Part shown: positions 23,828 through 31,413 of the stretch, piece by piece
Position numbering within the stretch: position 1 is the first letter of the stretch
Layout: each line of letters begins with the position of its first letter
Assembly: GCA_035640155.1 (NCBI GenBank)
Contig: DASQWR010000052.1
Location: 1 to 34,364 of the forward strand
DNA from: JALYQB01 sp035640155
GTDB taxonomy: Bacteria > Actinomycetota > Actinomycetes > Mycobacteriales > Pseudonocardiaceae
Direction of reading: 5' to 3'
DNA: 34,364 nucleotides
Translations under genes and position numbers: made by a program
Notes under the pieces: model-generated
Told to the model about the DNA's origin: nothing
Databases searched by the model: none
The model's input: the letters and a program-made list of their open reading frames with translations, nothing else

Positions 23828-24740
23828 CCCGATCGCGGCCTGCGGTGCGGCCACGGGGAGTCCGCCCGATGCGCCGTTGGGCGATGCGCTGACGCAGGTG
23901 TGCCGGGCCTGCGGTCTGGACCCGCGAGGCGCGGAGCTGATCCGCCACGTCAACAACGCGGTGTTCCGGTTGGCCCGGGACCCGGTCGTGGTCCGACTGG
24001 TGACGCTCCCGTCCTACGTGCCGCGGAGCGAGCTGGCCGTGCGCGCGGCGACCTGGTTCGCTGAGCGCGACGTGCCCGCGATCCGGCTGCTGCCCGGCGT
24101 GGTGCAGCCCCTGCGCGTGGGCGGCCAGGTCGCGACGCTTTGGCAGGAGGTATCCGAGACAGGTCCCACCCCCGGCGGTGCAGAGCTCGCCGGGATACTG
24201 CGCACGTTGCACGCGCTGCCGGTCCCGGACGGGGTGTTCCCCGGGTGGGACCCGCTGGCCGATCTCGACAACCGGCTGGCCGACACTCCCGCCCTGTCCG
24301 GGGCCGACCGGTCGTTCCTGCAACGCCGCTGCGACGAGCTCGCCGCCGCGGCCGCGGAGCTGGCCTTCGTGCTGCCCCGCGCGGTGTTGCACGGCGATGC
24401 CCATCTCGGGAATGTGATCTCCGGAGCGGACGGGCCGGTGTTGTGCGACTTCGACTCCTGTTGCGTGGGCCCGCCGGAGTGGGATCTCACCCCGATGGCG
24501 GTCTCGGCGGTGCGGTTCGGGCGACCGGCGGCGCACCAGCGGGATCTCGCCGTCCACTACGGCTTCGACGTCACGGCGTGGAAGGGCTTCGACGTCCTCC
24601 GCGGCATCCGGGACCTGAAGATCGTCGCTGGTGCGTTGCCAGGTCGGGACCGTGGGCCGGCCGTCGCGGCCGAGTTCGAACGCCGGATGGCGAGCCTGCG
24701 CTCCGGGCGGACCGGCGACCGCTGGTCGCTGCTGCGCTGA
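23817..24740 (+). CDS. APH-fold phosphotransferase (aminoglycoside phosphotransferase/choline kinase-like)
   Basis: The 307-residue protein has the kinase-like core: NNAVFRLARDPVVVRLV at the N-lobe, AELAGILRTLHALP, the catalytic loop LHGDAHLGNVI (Asp194) and the metal-binding DFDSCCVGPPEWDL (Asp211). This pattern belongs to the APH/choline kinase/fructosamine kinase clan; the substrate could be a sugar, amino alcohol or antibiotic. N-lobe Lys is not obvious: the usual ALK position reads VVVRLV, an Arg substitution. GTG 23817 overlaps the regulator stop by 11 bases; no other in-frame start precedes the fold closely. The isocyanide synthase-like gene follows 204 bases downstream. Two copies of CAGAGCCGCAGA (24747, 24764) lie just after the stop. 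Confidence 0.82.
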   Translation: MRADPIAACGAATGSPPDAPLGDALTQVCRACGLDPRGAELIRHVNNAVFRLARDPVVVRLVTLPSYVPRSELAVRAATWFAERDVPAIRLLPGVVQPLRVGGQVATLWQEVSETGPTPGGAELAGILRTLHALPVPDGVFPGWDPLADLDNRLADTPALSGADRSFLQRRCDELAAAAAELAFVLPRAVLHGDAHLGNVISGADGPVLCDFDSCCVGPPEWDLTPMAVSAVRFGRPAAHQRDLAVHYGFDVTAWKGFDVLRGIRDLKIVAGALPGRDRGPAVAAEFERRMASLRSGRTGDRWSLLR

Positions 24741-24866
24741 CACCCCCAGAGCCGCAGAGATCTCAGAGCCGCAGACATCGCCCAGCCGTTGACGCAACGT
24801 CACACTACATGGTGTGCTGTCACTCTTTGTGCTCAAGCTGAGGCGTTCCAAGCCACTGTTGGTGCT

Positions 24867-24923
24867 CGACCGTCGCGCCGGAGCCGGTCTAGTGTCGACG
24901 TGCGGAGGTGCGGAGGTGCGGAT
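24867..24923 (+). promoter_or_regulatory. Candidate promoter and 8-bp tandem repeat before the isocyanide synthase-like gene
   Basis: TCGACC (24867-24872) and TAGTGT (24890-24895) are 17 bases apart, which would start transcription near 24902. GTGCGGAG at 24900-24907 and 24908-24915, then GTGCGGAT at 24916-24923, form a tandem repeat right at that start, where it could bind a regulator or affect translation. The promoter call is tentative; the repeat is certain. Confidence 0.35.
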
Positions 24924-24944
24924 GGGGTCGAGGGTGAATGCCGG

Positions 24945-26471
24945 GTGAGCGGGGAGGCGACGGCAGTCTCCACCCGCGCACCGGTATCTGCTGAACGGGA
25001 GTTCTTGGCGCCTCGGTGGGGCGATTCCTGGATCGGCCCGCAGCGCGATCGACGGCACCGGACGGGCGCGGCACAACGGGTGTCGGACCCGCTGAGCGTC
25101 TCCAACGCCCGCTCCCTGGGCGGCTTGCCGCTGGCAGACCTCGGCGCTGTCGCCGGGGCGGAGCCGATGCGACTGGATCTCGGTCCCGCTGAAGCGCACG
25201 TGCTGCTGGGGTCGTTGCGAGCGCAGGCTGACGCTGCGGCGACCCGGCTGGGAGAGGCGACCCGGCATCACCTGGAGCGCTTCGAGCCCGGCTGGCGCGC
25301 GGAGCGTCCCCGCGACGTCGCCGTCGCCGTGCACCGGGTGCTGACCCGTTCCCGCTTCCTCAAGGGTTCCCGGTCGTGCTTCCCGCCGGACGTGGCGATC
25401 GCGAAGATCGGCCCGTTCGTCGAGCAGCGGCTGCCGGTGACGCTGATGGTCAGCGGGTTCCCGTTCAAGCAGCACGACAACGGTCTCAAGGCTGCGGGGC
25501 CGCATCCCGACCTCGCCGAGCTCGGCGCGCTGGTGCGGCTGCGGGAGCTGCACGGGGCGGTCACCGCGCTCTACCCGCCCGGGCTGCGGGTGGTGGTGCT
25601 CGCCGACGGCGGGTGTTCCCGGCCCCGCGCCCGGTCAGAAGTGGCCCGCTACCGGGCCCGGGTGCAGCGCTACGCCGAGCACGCCGGAGTGGCCGGCGTC
25701 GTCCTGCTCTGCGACCGGAACCGGTACATCGCCGATCTCCTCGGCGAGCACGGGTGGGGCGAGCGGGAACACGGCCTGCACCAGGTGCGTGACCTCGTCG
25801 AGGCCCTCGCCGGCCCGCCGGGTTCGCTGGCCGGCGCGGCCGACGCGGACGTGCGGATCTCCCGGGCGCTGCCGCCGCAGCTGCTCACTGGGGTCCCCGC
25901 GTTCCGGGACATCGTCTCCTCGCTGGTCTACTCGGTGCCGGTGCCCGCCCCGCACGGCTCCGAGCGCGATCGCGCCGGATTGATGCGCTGGGCGTGCCAG
26001 GTGCTGGCCGAGCCGGACCGCGTCGACGCCGCCGGGTTGCCCAGCGAGCTCGTGCGGGCCCGCCGGGCGGTGCTCGCCTCCGCGTGGCGCCACGCCGTCG
26101 ACCACCTGGCGGCGGCGGTCGCGGACAACGCGGTCGGAGTACCGGAGCGCCTCCCCCTGCACGTGCGGCTGGCCACCGGGGCCCCGCGCCCGGGGTGCAG
26201 CGGCTTCTCCTACCTCGGCGGTTCGACACTGCTGCCGTGGCACGGCACCGGGTGCCTGGACGGGCGGAGCCGAGTGTGCGTCGATTTCCTGGTCAGCTTG
26301 CACGACCAGGGCTTCCTGCCGGTGCACTGCGAGGAGCTTGCGGGCGACGCCCAGCGGGACTCCGGTGACCAGCCGCTGCTGATGGTGCCCTTCGCGCGAA
26401 CCGTCGTCGCCAGCGCCCACCGCCGGGTGGACCCCGAGCTGCTCGCTTCCGCGCGGCTGCGCTCGCGCTGA
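24945..26471 (+). CDS. Dit1/PvcA-family isocyanide synthase-like protein
   Basis: The protein has about 508 residues. Residues 125-440 follow the DIT1_PvcA (isocyanide synthase) order: LMVSGFPFKQHDNGLKAAGPHPDLAE (168-192, the FPxK...G.xPD signature), AVTALYPPGLRVVVLADGG (205-223, family YPPGAxLxxxSDG), then RARRAVLASAWRHAVDHL, RLPLHVRL and STLLPWHGTG (427-436, family WLTPWHG). Known members build an isonitrile on the nitrogen of Tyr or Trp using ribulose 5-phosphate. Differences are ADGG for SDG, loss of the following F-x-D, and about 120 extra N-terminal residues, so the substrate may differ. GTG 24945 was chosen, with GAGGG upstream; GTG 24900 and TTG 24789 are alternatives. No PvcB-type oxygenase is adjacent. 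Confidence 0.75.
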   Translation: MSGEATAVSTRAPVSAEREFLAPRWGDSWIGPQRDRRHRTGAAQRVSDPLSVSNARSLGGLPLADLGAVAGAEPMRLDLGPAEAHVLLGSLRAQADAAATRLGEATRHHLERFEPGWRAERPRDVAVAVHRVLTRSRFLKGSRSCFPPDVAIAKIGPFVEQRLPVTLMVSGFPFKQHDNGLKAAGPHPDLAELGALVRLRELHGAVTALYPPGLRVVVLADGGCSRPRARSEVARYRARVQRYAEHAGVAGVVLLCDRNRYIADLLGEHGWGEREHGLHQVRDLVEALAGPPGSLAGAADADVRISRALPPQLLTGVPAFRDIVSSLVYSVPVPAPHGSERDRAGLMRWACQVLAEPDRVDAAGLPSELVRARRAVLASAWRHAVDHLAAAVADNAVGVPERLPLHVRLATGAPRPGCSGFSYLGGSTLLPWHGTGCLDGRSRVCVDFLVSLHDQGFLPVHCEELAGDAQRDSGDQPLLMVPFARTVVASAHRRVDPELLASARLRSR

Positions 26472-26524
26472 TCAGGAAACGGATGGCGCTGATCCGAAAC
26501 GGACGCGCGCTGATCCGGAAACGC
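26466..26524 (+). repeat. Three direct repeats with 21-bp period
   Basis: CGCTGATCAGGAAACGGA (26466), CGCTGATCCGAAACGGA (26487) and CGCTGATCCGGAAACGC (26508) start exactly 21 bases apart, two turns of the helix. The first copy overlaps the stop codon of the isocyanide synthase-like gene; the last ends 87 bases before the next gene. The remaining bases to 26611 include GGATCACTCGG at 26528 and a weak TTGCTA (26538) promoter-like box. Confidence 0.85.
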
Positions 26525-26611
26525 TGGGATCACTCGGTTGCTAACGCCACGGCCCGTCGCGACGATGATCCTGCTGACAGAGGCTGATCCTCGCCAGGAC
26601 GTGGGTGCGTG

Positions 26612-26959
26612 ATGACAGTGCAGTTGATGAGCCCGGCCGGGGGGTCACGGCCGGCCGGGACCCGCTCCCGGCTCAGGCTGCGCCGCACCCGCACTGCGCG
26701 ATGGGACGCCGACTTCCTGGACGGGCTCGTCGACACCGAGCTCGAACTCGTGCGCCGGCTCCCGGCGCACCTGCGGGCCAGGCCCGTCGAGATGCTCGCC
26801 GTACTGGCGATGCTCGCCCAGGACTACCGCCACTACGCGCAGGGCTGGATCAACCGCCGCGAGCTGGGGCACCGCGCGCAGCGCGCGGTGCACAACCTGG
26901 CCGAGCTGCGCCGCCAGCTCACCGCCCCTGGGCCTGAAGCGATGAACCACCTCGACTGA
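26612..26959 (+). CDS. Small basic protein of unknown function
   Basis: The 115-residue protein starts at ATG 26612 (GTG 26609 is adjacent), preceded by AGGACGTGGG. After a Ser/Pro/Arg-rich N-terminus it is predicted helical: ADFLDGLVDTELELVRRLPAHLRARPVEMLAVLAMLAQDYRHYAQGWINRRELGHRAQRAVHNLAELRRQL. No membrane segment, signal or known motif is visible. It follows the 21-bp repeats and could be part of the same regulated locus; that is inference. It is convergent with the CopC gene. Confidence 0.6.
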   Translation: MTVQLMSPAGGSRPAGTRSRLRLRRTRTARWDADFLDGLVDTELELVRRLPAHLRARPVEMLAVLAMLAQDYRHYAQGWINRRELGHRAQRAVHNLAELRRQLTAPGPEAMNHLD

Positions 26960-26961
26960 CG

Positions 26962-26974
26962 TGGCGGTAGCCGC
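26962..26974. terminator. Weak hairpin between convergent genes
   Basis: GGCGG-TAG-CCGCC forms a 5-base-pair hairpin 3 bases after the stop of the small basic protein gene. It has a minimal loop and no T tract, so the call rests mainly on position between convergent genes. Confidence 0.25.
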
Positions 26975-27030
26975 CGGGGTCAGGTCGGCGGCGCCGAGCC
27001 GGCGAGCACTGCCGCCAGCTCGAGAACCGC

Positions 27031-27612
27031 TCAGCCGCCCCTACCGAGCCGCAACGCCGCTGCGACGCCGGCTCCGAGCAGCAGCACGGCACCGGCGATC
27101 CACGGCCACACCGCCGTGCCACCGCTCTCAGACCCGTTCGAGGGGGACGCGGGTCCGTCCGGTGCTGCGACCCCGTCCGGTACCCCGTCACCGGACGGCG
27201 CCGGCGTGACCGCGGTAGCCGGGCCCGGCGCGGTGAGGGTGAACTGGACCAAGCCCTGCACCGGGTGGCCGTCCGGGGAGAGCACCCGGTAGCCGACGGT
27301 GTAGCTGCCGGCCGGGCCGAGCGGTCGTACCGGCACCGTCACCATGGCACCGTTCTGGGTGGGCGGACCGGCCTGCCACTGGGCACCGCCTGGACCGATC
27401 ACCGTGACCGTGGTGAAGCCGGTCTGCACCACCTCGCTGAACGTCAGCGTGACGCGGGACGGGCCCGCCGCCGTGCTCGACCCGTCAGCCGGGTCGCTGC
27501 CGATCAGCTCGGTGTGCGCCGACGCGGGAGCGGTGCCGGCCACCAGCGCCGACCCCGCGAGCAACAGCAGCGCGAGCACCCGCCGCAGGAGGGTGAGTGC
27601 ATCGGCGGGCAC
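27031..27612 (-). CDS. CopC-domain copper-binding protein with C-terminal membrane anchor
   Basis: The 193-residue protein has a signal peptide (LTLLRRVLALLLLAGSALVAGTAPASA) cleaved before HTELIGSDPADGS, which places the copper-ligand His at the mature N-terminus as in CopC. The CopC beta-sandwich continues with RVTLTFSEVVQTGFTTVTVIGPGG and SYTVGYRVLSPDGHPVQGLVQFTL, the latter holding the second His ligand. A Pro/Ser/Gly linker and one helix (WPWIAGAVLLLGAGVAAAL) anchor it outside the cell. CopC proteins bind Cu(II) with high affinity. No CopD transporter domain or gene is present. GTG 27612 gives a standard signal peptide; ATG 27651 is possible. Confidence 0.85.
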   Translation of the reverse strand: MPADALTLLRRVLALLLLAGSALVAGTAPASAHTELIGSDPADGSSTAAGPSRVTLTFSEVVQTGFTTVTVIGPGGAQWQAGPPTQNGAMVTVPVRPLGPAGSYTVGYRVLSPDGHPVQGLVQFTLTAPGPATAVTPAPSGDGVPDGVAAPDGPASPSNGSESGGTAVWPWIAGAVLLLGAGVAAALRLGRGG

Positions 27613-27656
27613 GAGAGCGAGGTTACGGGGCGCCGTTGGCCGGCACCCCATCCGGG

Positions 27657-27662
27657 TACGAT
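27657..27662 (+). promoter_or_regulatory. Candidate -10 element for the osmoprotectant ABC operon
   Basis: TACGAT fits TANNNT and would start transcription near 27669, giving a leader of about 25 bases with GAGGGACGC before ATG 27694. The -35 is unclear. It lies in the 81-base divergent gap with the CopC gene. Confidence 0.35.
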
Positions 27663-27693
27663 CAGCTGTCGCATCGGACCAACCGAGGGACGC

Positions 27694-28341
27694 ATGGACT
27701 TCTTCGAGTTCGCCGCAGGCAACTGGGGTGAGGTGCTGGCCGCGACGGTGGCCCACGTGGTTCTGGTGCTCGTGGCACTCGGTCTGGCCGCTGCGATCGC
27801 GCTCCCGCTCGCCATCCTGACCTACCGCACCGAGCTGCCCCGCGCCGCGGTGCTCGTCACCGCCGGTGTCTTCCTGACGATCCCGTCCTACGCGCTGTTC
27901 GGGTTGCTGATCGCACCGTTGGGGCTCGGCAACGCGCCTGCCGTCGTGGCGTTGACCATGTACGGTCTGCTGCCGATCATCCGCAATGCGGTGGTGGGGT
28001 TGCGCAGTGTCGATCCGGCCGTCGCCGAGTCCGCACTGGGCATGGGGATGACGTCGTGGCGCCGGCTCACGGTCATCGATCTGCCACTCGCGTGGCCGGT
28101 CATCGTCACCGGACTGCGGGTCGCGACCCAGCTGCTGCTCGGCATCGCGGCCATCGCCGCGGCCGTCAACGGGCCCGGGCTCGGCACCATCATCCTCGAC
28201 GGGCTGGCCAAGGCCGGCACGCCGTTCGGCACCTACTTGGCGATCGAGGGGATTCTCGGGATCATCGTGCTCGCCGTCCTCTTCGACATCGCCTTCGTGG
28301 CGTTGAACCGACTGACCACCCCGAGAGGCGTCCGTGACTGA
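27694..28341 (+). CDS. Osmoprotectant ABC transporter permease (ProW/OpuCB type)
   Basis: The 215-residue protein has about five or six helices and the permease EAA loop (VVGLRSVDPAVAESALGMGMTSWRRLTVIDLPLAWPVIVTGL). Other family stretches are FLTIPSYALFGLLIAPLGLGNAPAVVALTMYGLLPIIRNA and GLGTIILDGLAKAG. Permeases of this group form the membrane channel for glycine betaine, carnitine, choline or proline betaine uptake. ATG 27694 has GAGGGA upstream. The end overlaps the ATPase gene by 8 bases, so the operon is translationally coupled. It is the shorter of two permeases, as is usual for OpuB/OpuC operons. Confidence 0.92.
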   Translation: MDFFEFAAGNWGEVLAATVAHVVLVLVALGLAAAIALPLAILTYRTELPRAAVLVTAGVFLTIPSYALFGLLIAPLGLGNAPAVVALTMYGLLPIIRNAVVGLRSVDPAVAESALGMGMTSWRRLTVIDLPLAWPVIVTGLRVATQLLLGIAAIAAAVNGPGLGTIILDGLAKAGTPFGTYLAIEGILGIIVLAVLFDIAFVALNRLTTPRGVRD

Positions 28342-29527
28342 CACCCCCATGATCCGGCTCGAGGAGCTCACGAAGCACTATCCAGGCCAGGACCGGCCCG
28401 CTGTCACCGACCTGTCCATGGACATCGGCGAAGGTGAGATCGTCGTGCTCGTCGGACCCTCCGGATGCGGCAAGACGACCACCATGAAGCTGGTCAACCG
28501 GATCATCGAGCCGACGTCGGGCCGCATCTTCCTCGAGGGCGAGGACGTCACCACGGTCAACGCCGACGGGCTGCGTCGCCGGATCGGCTACGCCATCCAG
28601 CAGGTGGGGCTCTTCCCGCACATGACGATCGCGGAGAACATCGCGACCGTGCCCAAGATGCTCGGATGGGATCGGAAACGGATCGCCGACCGGGTCGACG
28701 AGCTGCTGGGCCTGGTCCGGCTCGACCCCGAGCTCTACCGGAACCGGTACCCCAAGCAGCTCTCCGGTGGTCAGCAGCAGCGGGTCGGGGTGGCCAGGGC
28801 GCTGGGCGCCGACCCGCCGGTGATGCTGATGGACGAGCCGTTCGGAGCCATCGACCCGCTCACCCGGGAAAGCCTGCAGAACGAGTTCCTGCAGGTGCAG
28901 GCCGACATCAAGAAGACGATCGTGTTCGTCACCCACGACATCGACGAGGCGATCAAGATGGGGGACCGCATCGCGATCCTGCGGGAGGGGGCGGTGCTGG
29001 CCCAGTACGACACCCCGGACCGGATCCTGACCGACCCGGCGGACGAGTTCGTCGCCGACTTCGTCGGCCGCGGCGCATTGATCAAGAGACTGTCTCTAAC
29101 CCGGGCGAGCGAAGTGCAGGTCGAACGCTGGGACACCGTCACCGCGGGCACTGACGTCGACACGACGATGGCCACGCTCCGACGGAGCGAGCATGACTAC
29201 CTGGTCCTTGTCGACGCCGAGCAGCGGCCCCTGGGTTGGCTGCCCCGCGACCTGCGTCCCAGCGACACCGAAGTGCTGCGGGCAGGACTGCCGATCCTGG
29301 ACCCGATCGCCCCGCAGGACAGCCTGTACGACGCGCTGGACCGGATGCTGGGGTCCAACTCCTCCGCCGCGCTTCTGGTGGACGACCAGGGCATGTACCG
29401 GGGCGTGCTGAGCATGGACACCCTGCAGCTGCTCATGCACGCCGACACCGGGACCGGCCGGGTCCCGGTCACCGGCATCACCGTCGAGGCCGACGATGGC
29501 GGCGGCCGGCACCGAGCGCGGCACTGA
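28334..29527 (+). CDS. Osmoprotectant ABC transporter ATPase with CBS domains (ProV/OpuCA type)
   Basis: The 397-residue protein has Walker A GPSGCGKTTT (41-50), Q-loop IQQVGLFPHMTIAENI, signature LSGGQQQRVGVARAL, Walker B VMLMDEPFGAIDP and switch His in VFVTHDIDEAIKMGD. The C-terminal part (about residues 255-385) holds two CBS-like repeats (DTTMATLRRSEHDYLVLVDAEQRPLGWLP and DSLYDALDRMLGSNSSAALLVDDQGMYRGVL). In OpuA-type transporters these domains sense ionic strength. GTG 28334 overlaps the first permease by 8 bases and the TGA overlaps the next ATG by one base. Confidence 0.95.
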   Translation: MTDTPMIRLEELTKHYPGQDRPAVTDLSMDIGEGEIVVLVGPSGCGKTTTMKLVNRIIEPTSGRIFLEGEDVTTVNADGLRRRIGYAIQQVGLFPHMTIAENIATVPKMLGWDRKRIADRVDELLGLVRLDPELYRNRYPKQLSGGQQQRVGVARALGADPPVMLMDEPFGAIDPLTRESLQNEFLQVQADIKKTIVFVTHDIDEAIKMGDRIAILREGAVLAQYDTPDRILTDPADEFVADFVGRGALIKRLSLTRASEVQVERWDTVTAGTDVDTTMATLRRSEHDYLVLVDAEQRPLGWLPRDLRPSDTEVLRAGLPILDPIAPQDSLYDALDRMLGSNSSAALLVDDQGMYRGVLSMDTLQLLMHADTGTGRVPVTGITVEADDGGGRHRARH

Positions 29528-30324
29528 TGTCGCTGCAGGCACCACCCGCGGCGGCAGCGCCGGCTGCCCGGGGCGCCGCTGCGGACCGCCGTCGCTGGCT
29601 GCCGTTCCTGCGCGCCCTTGGCGTACCGGCAGCACTCGGACTCGTGCTCGTGGCGCTGTATCTGTGGGTCTCGGCGCAGTCGCTGGACCGCATCGAGCAG
29701 CAGAGTCTCAACCCCGACTACCTCCTCAGCCGGACGATCAAGCACCTCGAGCTCACCGCGGTCGTGTCGGGGTTGGTGCTGCTGATCGCAGTCCCACTCG
29801 GCATCGTCCTCACCCGACCGGGCGCCCGGCGGTTCGTCTCGCCCATGCTCGCGATCGCCAACATCGGTCAGGCCGTCCCGTCCATCGGACTGCTGGTGCT
29901 GCTCGCCGTCGCGTTCCTCGCGCTGCCCGTCGACGCGATCGCAGTGCTCGCCTTCGTCGCGTACGGAATCCTGCCGGTGCTGCGCAACACCATGGTGGGT
30001 CTGCAGCAGGTCGACTGGTTCACCATCGAGGCCGCCCGCGGGATGGGCATGACCCGCTCGTCGGTCCTCGCGCGGATCGAGCTACCACTCGCGGTGCCGG
30101 TGATCCTCGCCGGAGTGCGCACGGCGCTCGTCATCACCACCGGAACGGTGGCCCTGGCGACGTTCGTCGGAGCGGGTGGGCTCGGCGACGTGATCTCCAG
30201 GGGCATCCAGTCGAACAAGACCGCCGTGCTCGTCACGGGCAGCGTGCTGGTCGCCGTGCTGGCCCTGCTCATCGACTGGTTGGCCGGTCTGGCCGAGGAC
30301 TACCTGCGCCCGCGAGGTCTGTAG
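29527..30324 (+). CDS. Osmoprotectant ABC transporter permease, second subunit
   Basis: The 265-residue protein has an N-terminal helix (ALGVPAALGLVLVALYLWVSA), a short outside segment, then five helices with the EAA loop TMVGLQQVDWFTIEAARGMGMTRSSVLARIELPLAVPVILAGVRTALV and the conserved GAGGLGDVISRGIQ. It pairs with the permease at 27694. The ATG sits in a TGATG junction with the ATPase stop. It is longer than the first permease by about 50 residues because of the N-terminal extension. The lipoprotein gene follows after 54 bases. Confidence 0.92.
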   Translation: MSLQAPPAAAAPAARGAAADRRRWLPFLRALGVPAALGLVLVALYLWVSAQSLDRIEQQSLNPDYLLSRTIKHLELTAVVSGLVLLIAVPLGIVLTRPGARRFVSPMLAIANIGQAVPSIGLLVLLAVAFLALPVDAIAVLAFVAYGILPVLRNTMVGLQQVDWFTIEAARGMGMTRSSVLARIELPLAVPVILAGVRTALVITTGTVALATFVGAGGLGDVISRGIQSNKTAVLVTGSVLVAVLALLIDWLAGLAEDYLRPRGL

Positions 30325-30378
30325 GTGCCGGATCGGAGTGACAGCAGGGGGGACCGGACGAAGACAGGAGGGAACAGC

Positions 30379-31368
30379 ATGGCGCGCCGCCTCAACCAGG
30401 CCCGAACGTGGCTCGCGTTGGTACTGTTACTGGCCGTAACGCTGCCCGGTTGCGGGGTGGCCGGGGCCGGCAGCACCGAGCCGACTCCCGCCGAACTCGC
30501 CGGTGGTTCGCTCGCCGCGGATTTCGACCTGTCCGGCTCCCAGCTCACCGTCGGGTCGAAGGAGTTCACCGAGAGCATCATCCTCGGCAAGATCACCATC
30601 TATGCGCTCCGGGCTGCCGGTGCCACGGTGACCGACCAGACGGGCCTGTCCGGGACGAACATCGTGCGCACGGCGCTGCAGACCGGCGAGGTCGACATGT
30701 ACTGGGACTACGCCGGGACCGGCTGGTCGCTGTTCCTCCAGCACACTGACACCCTCCCGGACCCGCAGCAGCAGTTCGAGGCGACCGCGACCGAGGACCT
30801 GCAGGAAAACGGCATTCGCTGGCTCGGTCCGGCGAGGTTCGGCAACCAGTACGCCATCGCCCGCCGCAGCAACGCCCCGCAGCCGCTCGCCTCCGTCGGC
30901 GAGCTCTCCGACCTGTCGGGATTCGTCGCCGAGAACCCCGACGAAGCGACGTTCTGTGCTGCGGCCGAGTTCCTCGACCGGGAGTTCCTCGCGATGCAGG
31001 ACGCGTACCATGCCTACTTCCCCGTGTCGCAGGTCTACCAGACCGATTTCGCACTGGGTTTCGTCAACGTGGCAAAGGGCAGCCCGTGCAACTTCGCCGA
31101 GGTGTTCACCACCGACGCCAGGCTCGAGTCGCTGAACCTCACCGTGCTACGCGACGACAGGAACTTCTTCCTCACCCAGCTCGCGGCGCTGACCACCCGC
31201 GATGAGGTCTACCAGCAGCACCCGCAGCTCGGTGAGATCGCCACCGTCCTCGGCGAGAAGCTCACCGAGGACACCGTGATCGAGCTGAACGGTCTGGCCG
31301 ACCTCGAGGGACAGACACCCGAGGAGGCTGCGGCGCAGTTCCTGCGCGAGAACGGCTTCATCGGGTAG
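30379..31368 (+). CDS. Osmoprotectant ABC transporter substrate-binding lipoprotein
   Basis: The 329-residue protein starts at ATG 30379 after a strong CAGGAGGGAACAGC site. The signal peptide ends in the lipobox LPGC with the lipidated Cys25. The mature domain is type II binding protein of the QAT/OpuAC group: LTVGSKEFTESIILGKITIYALRAAGATVTDQTGLSGTNIVRTAL, GEVDMYWDYAGTGW, and C-terminal EIATVLGEKLTEDTVIELNGLADLEGQTPEEAAAQFLRENGFI. The YWDYAGTG stretch is standard for quaternary-amine binders. It completes a four-gene importer and is probably attached to the outer face of the membrane. Confidence 0.94.
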   Translation: MARRLNQARTWLALVLLLAVTLPGCGVAGAGSTEPTPAELAGGSLAADFDLSGSQLTVGSKEFTESIILGKITIYALRAAGATVTDQTGLSGTNIVRTALQTGEVDMYWDYAGTGWSLFLQHTDTLPDPQQQFEATATEDLQENGIRWLGPARFGNQYAIARRSNAPQPLASVGELSDLSGFVAENPDEATFCAAAEFLDREFLAMQDAYHAYFPVSQVYQTDFALGFVNVAKGSPCNFAEVFTTDARLESLNLTVLRDDRNFFLTQLAALTTRDEVYQQHPQLGEIATVLGEKLTEDTVIELNGLADLEGQTPEEAAAQFLRENGFIG

Positions 31369-31401
31369 CGGAAGGGAGCCCGCATTGTCGGACCGGCGAT
31401 C

Positions 31402-31407
31402 TAATCT
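31402..31407 (+). promoter_or_regulatory. -10 element of a probable leaderless promoter
   Basis: TAATCT is close to the -10 consensus and ends 6 bases before GTG 31414, so transcription would start at the start codon. The upstream TTGTCG (31385) is only 11 bases away, too close to be the -35. Confidence 0.45.
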
Positions 31408-31413
31408 GGCGGG

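Noticed and set aside
23607..25553. Minus-strand open frame of 648 codons across the APH and synthase-like genes
   Set aside because: It is antisense to the HGDxHxGN and PWHG motif-bearing genes and shows only His/Arg/Gly-rich sequence.
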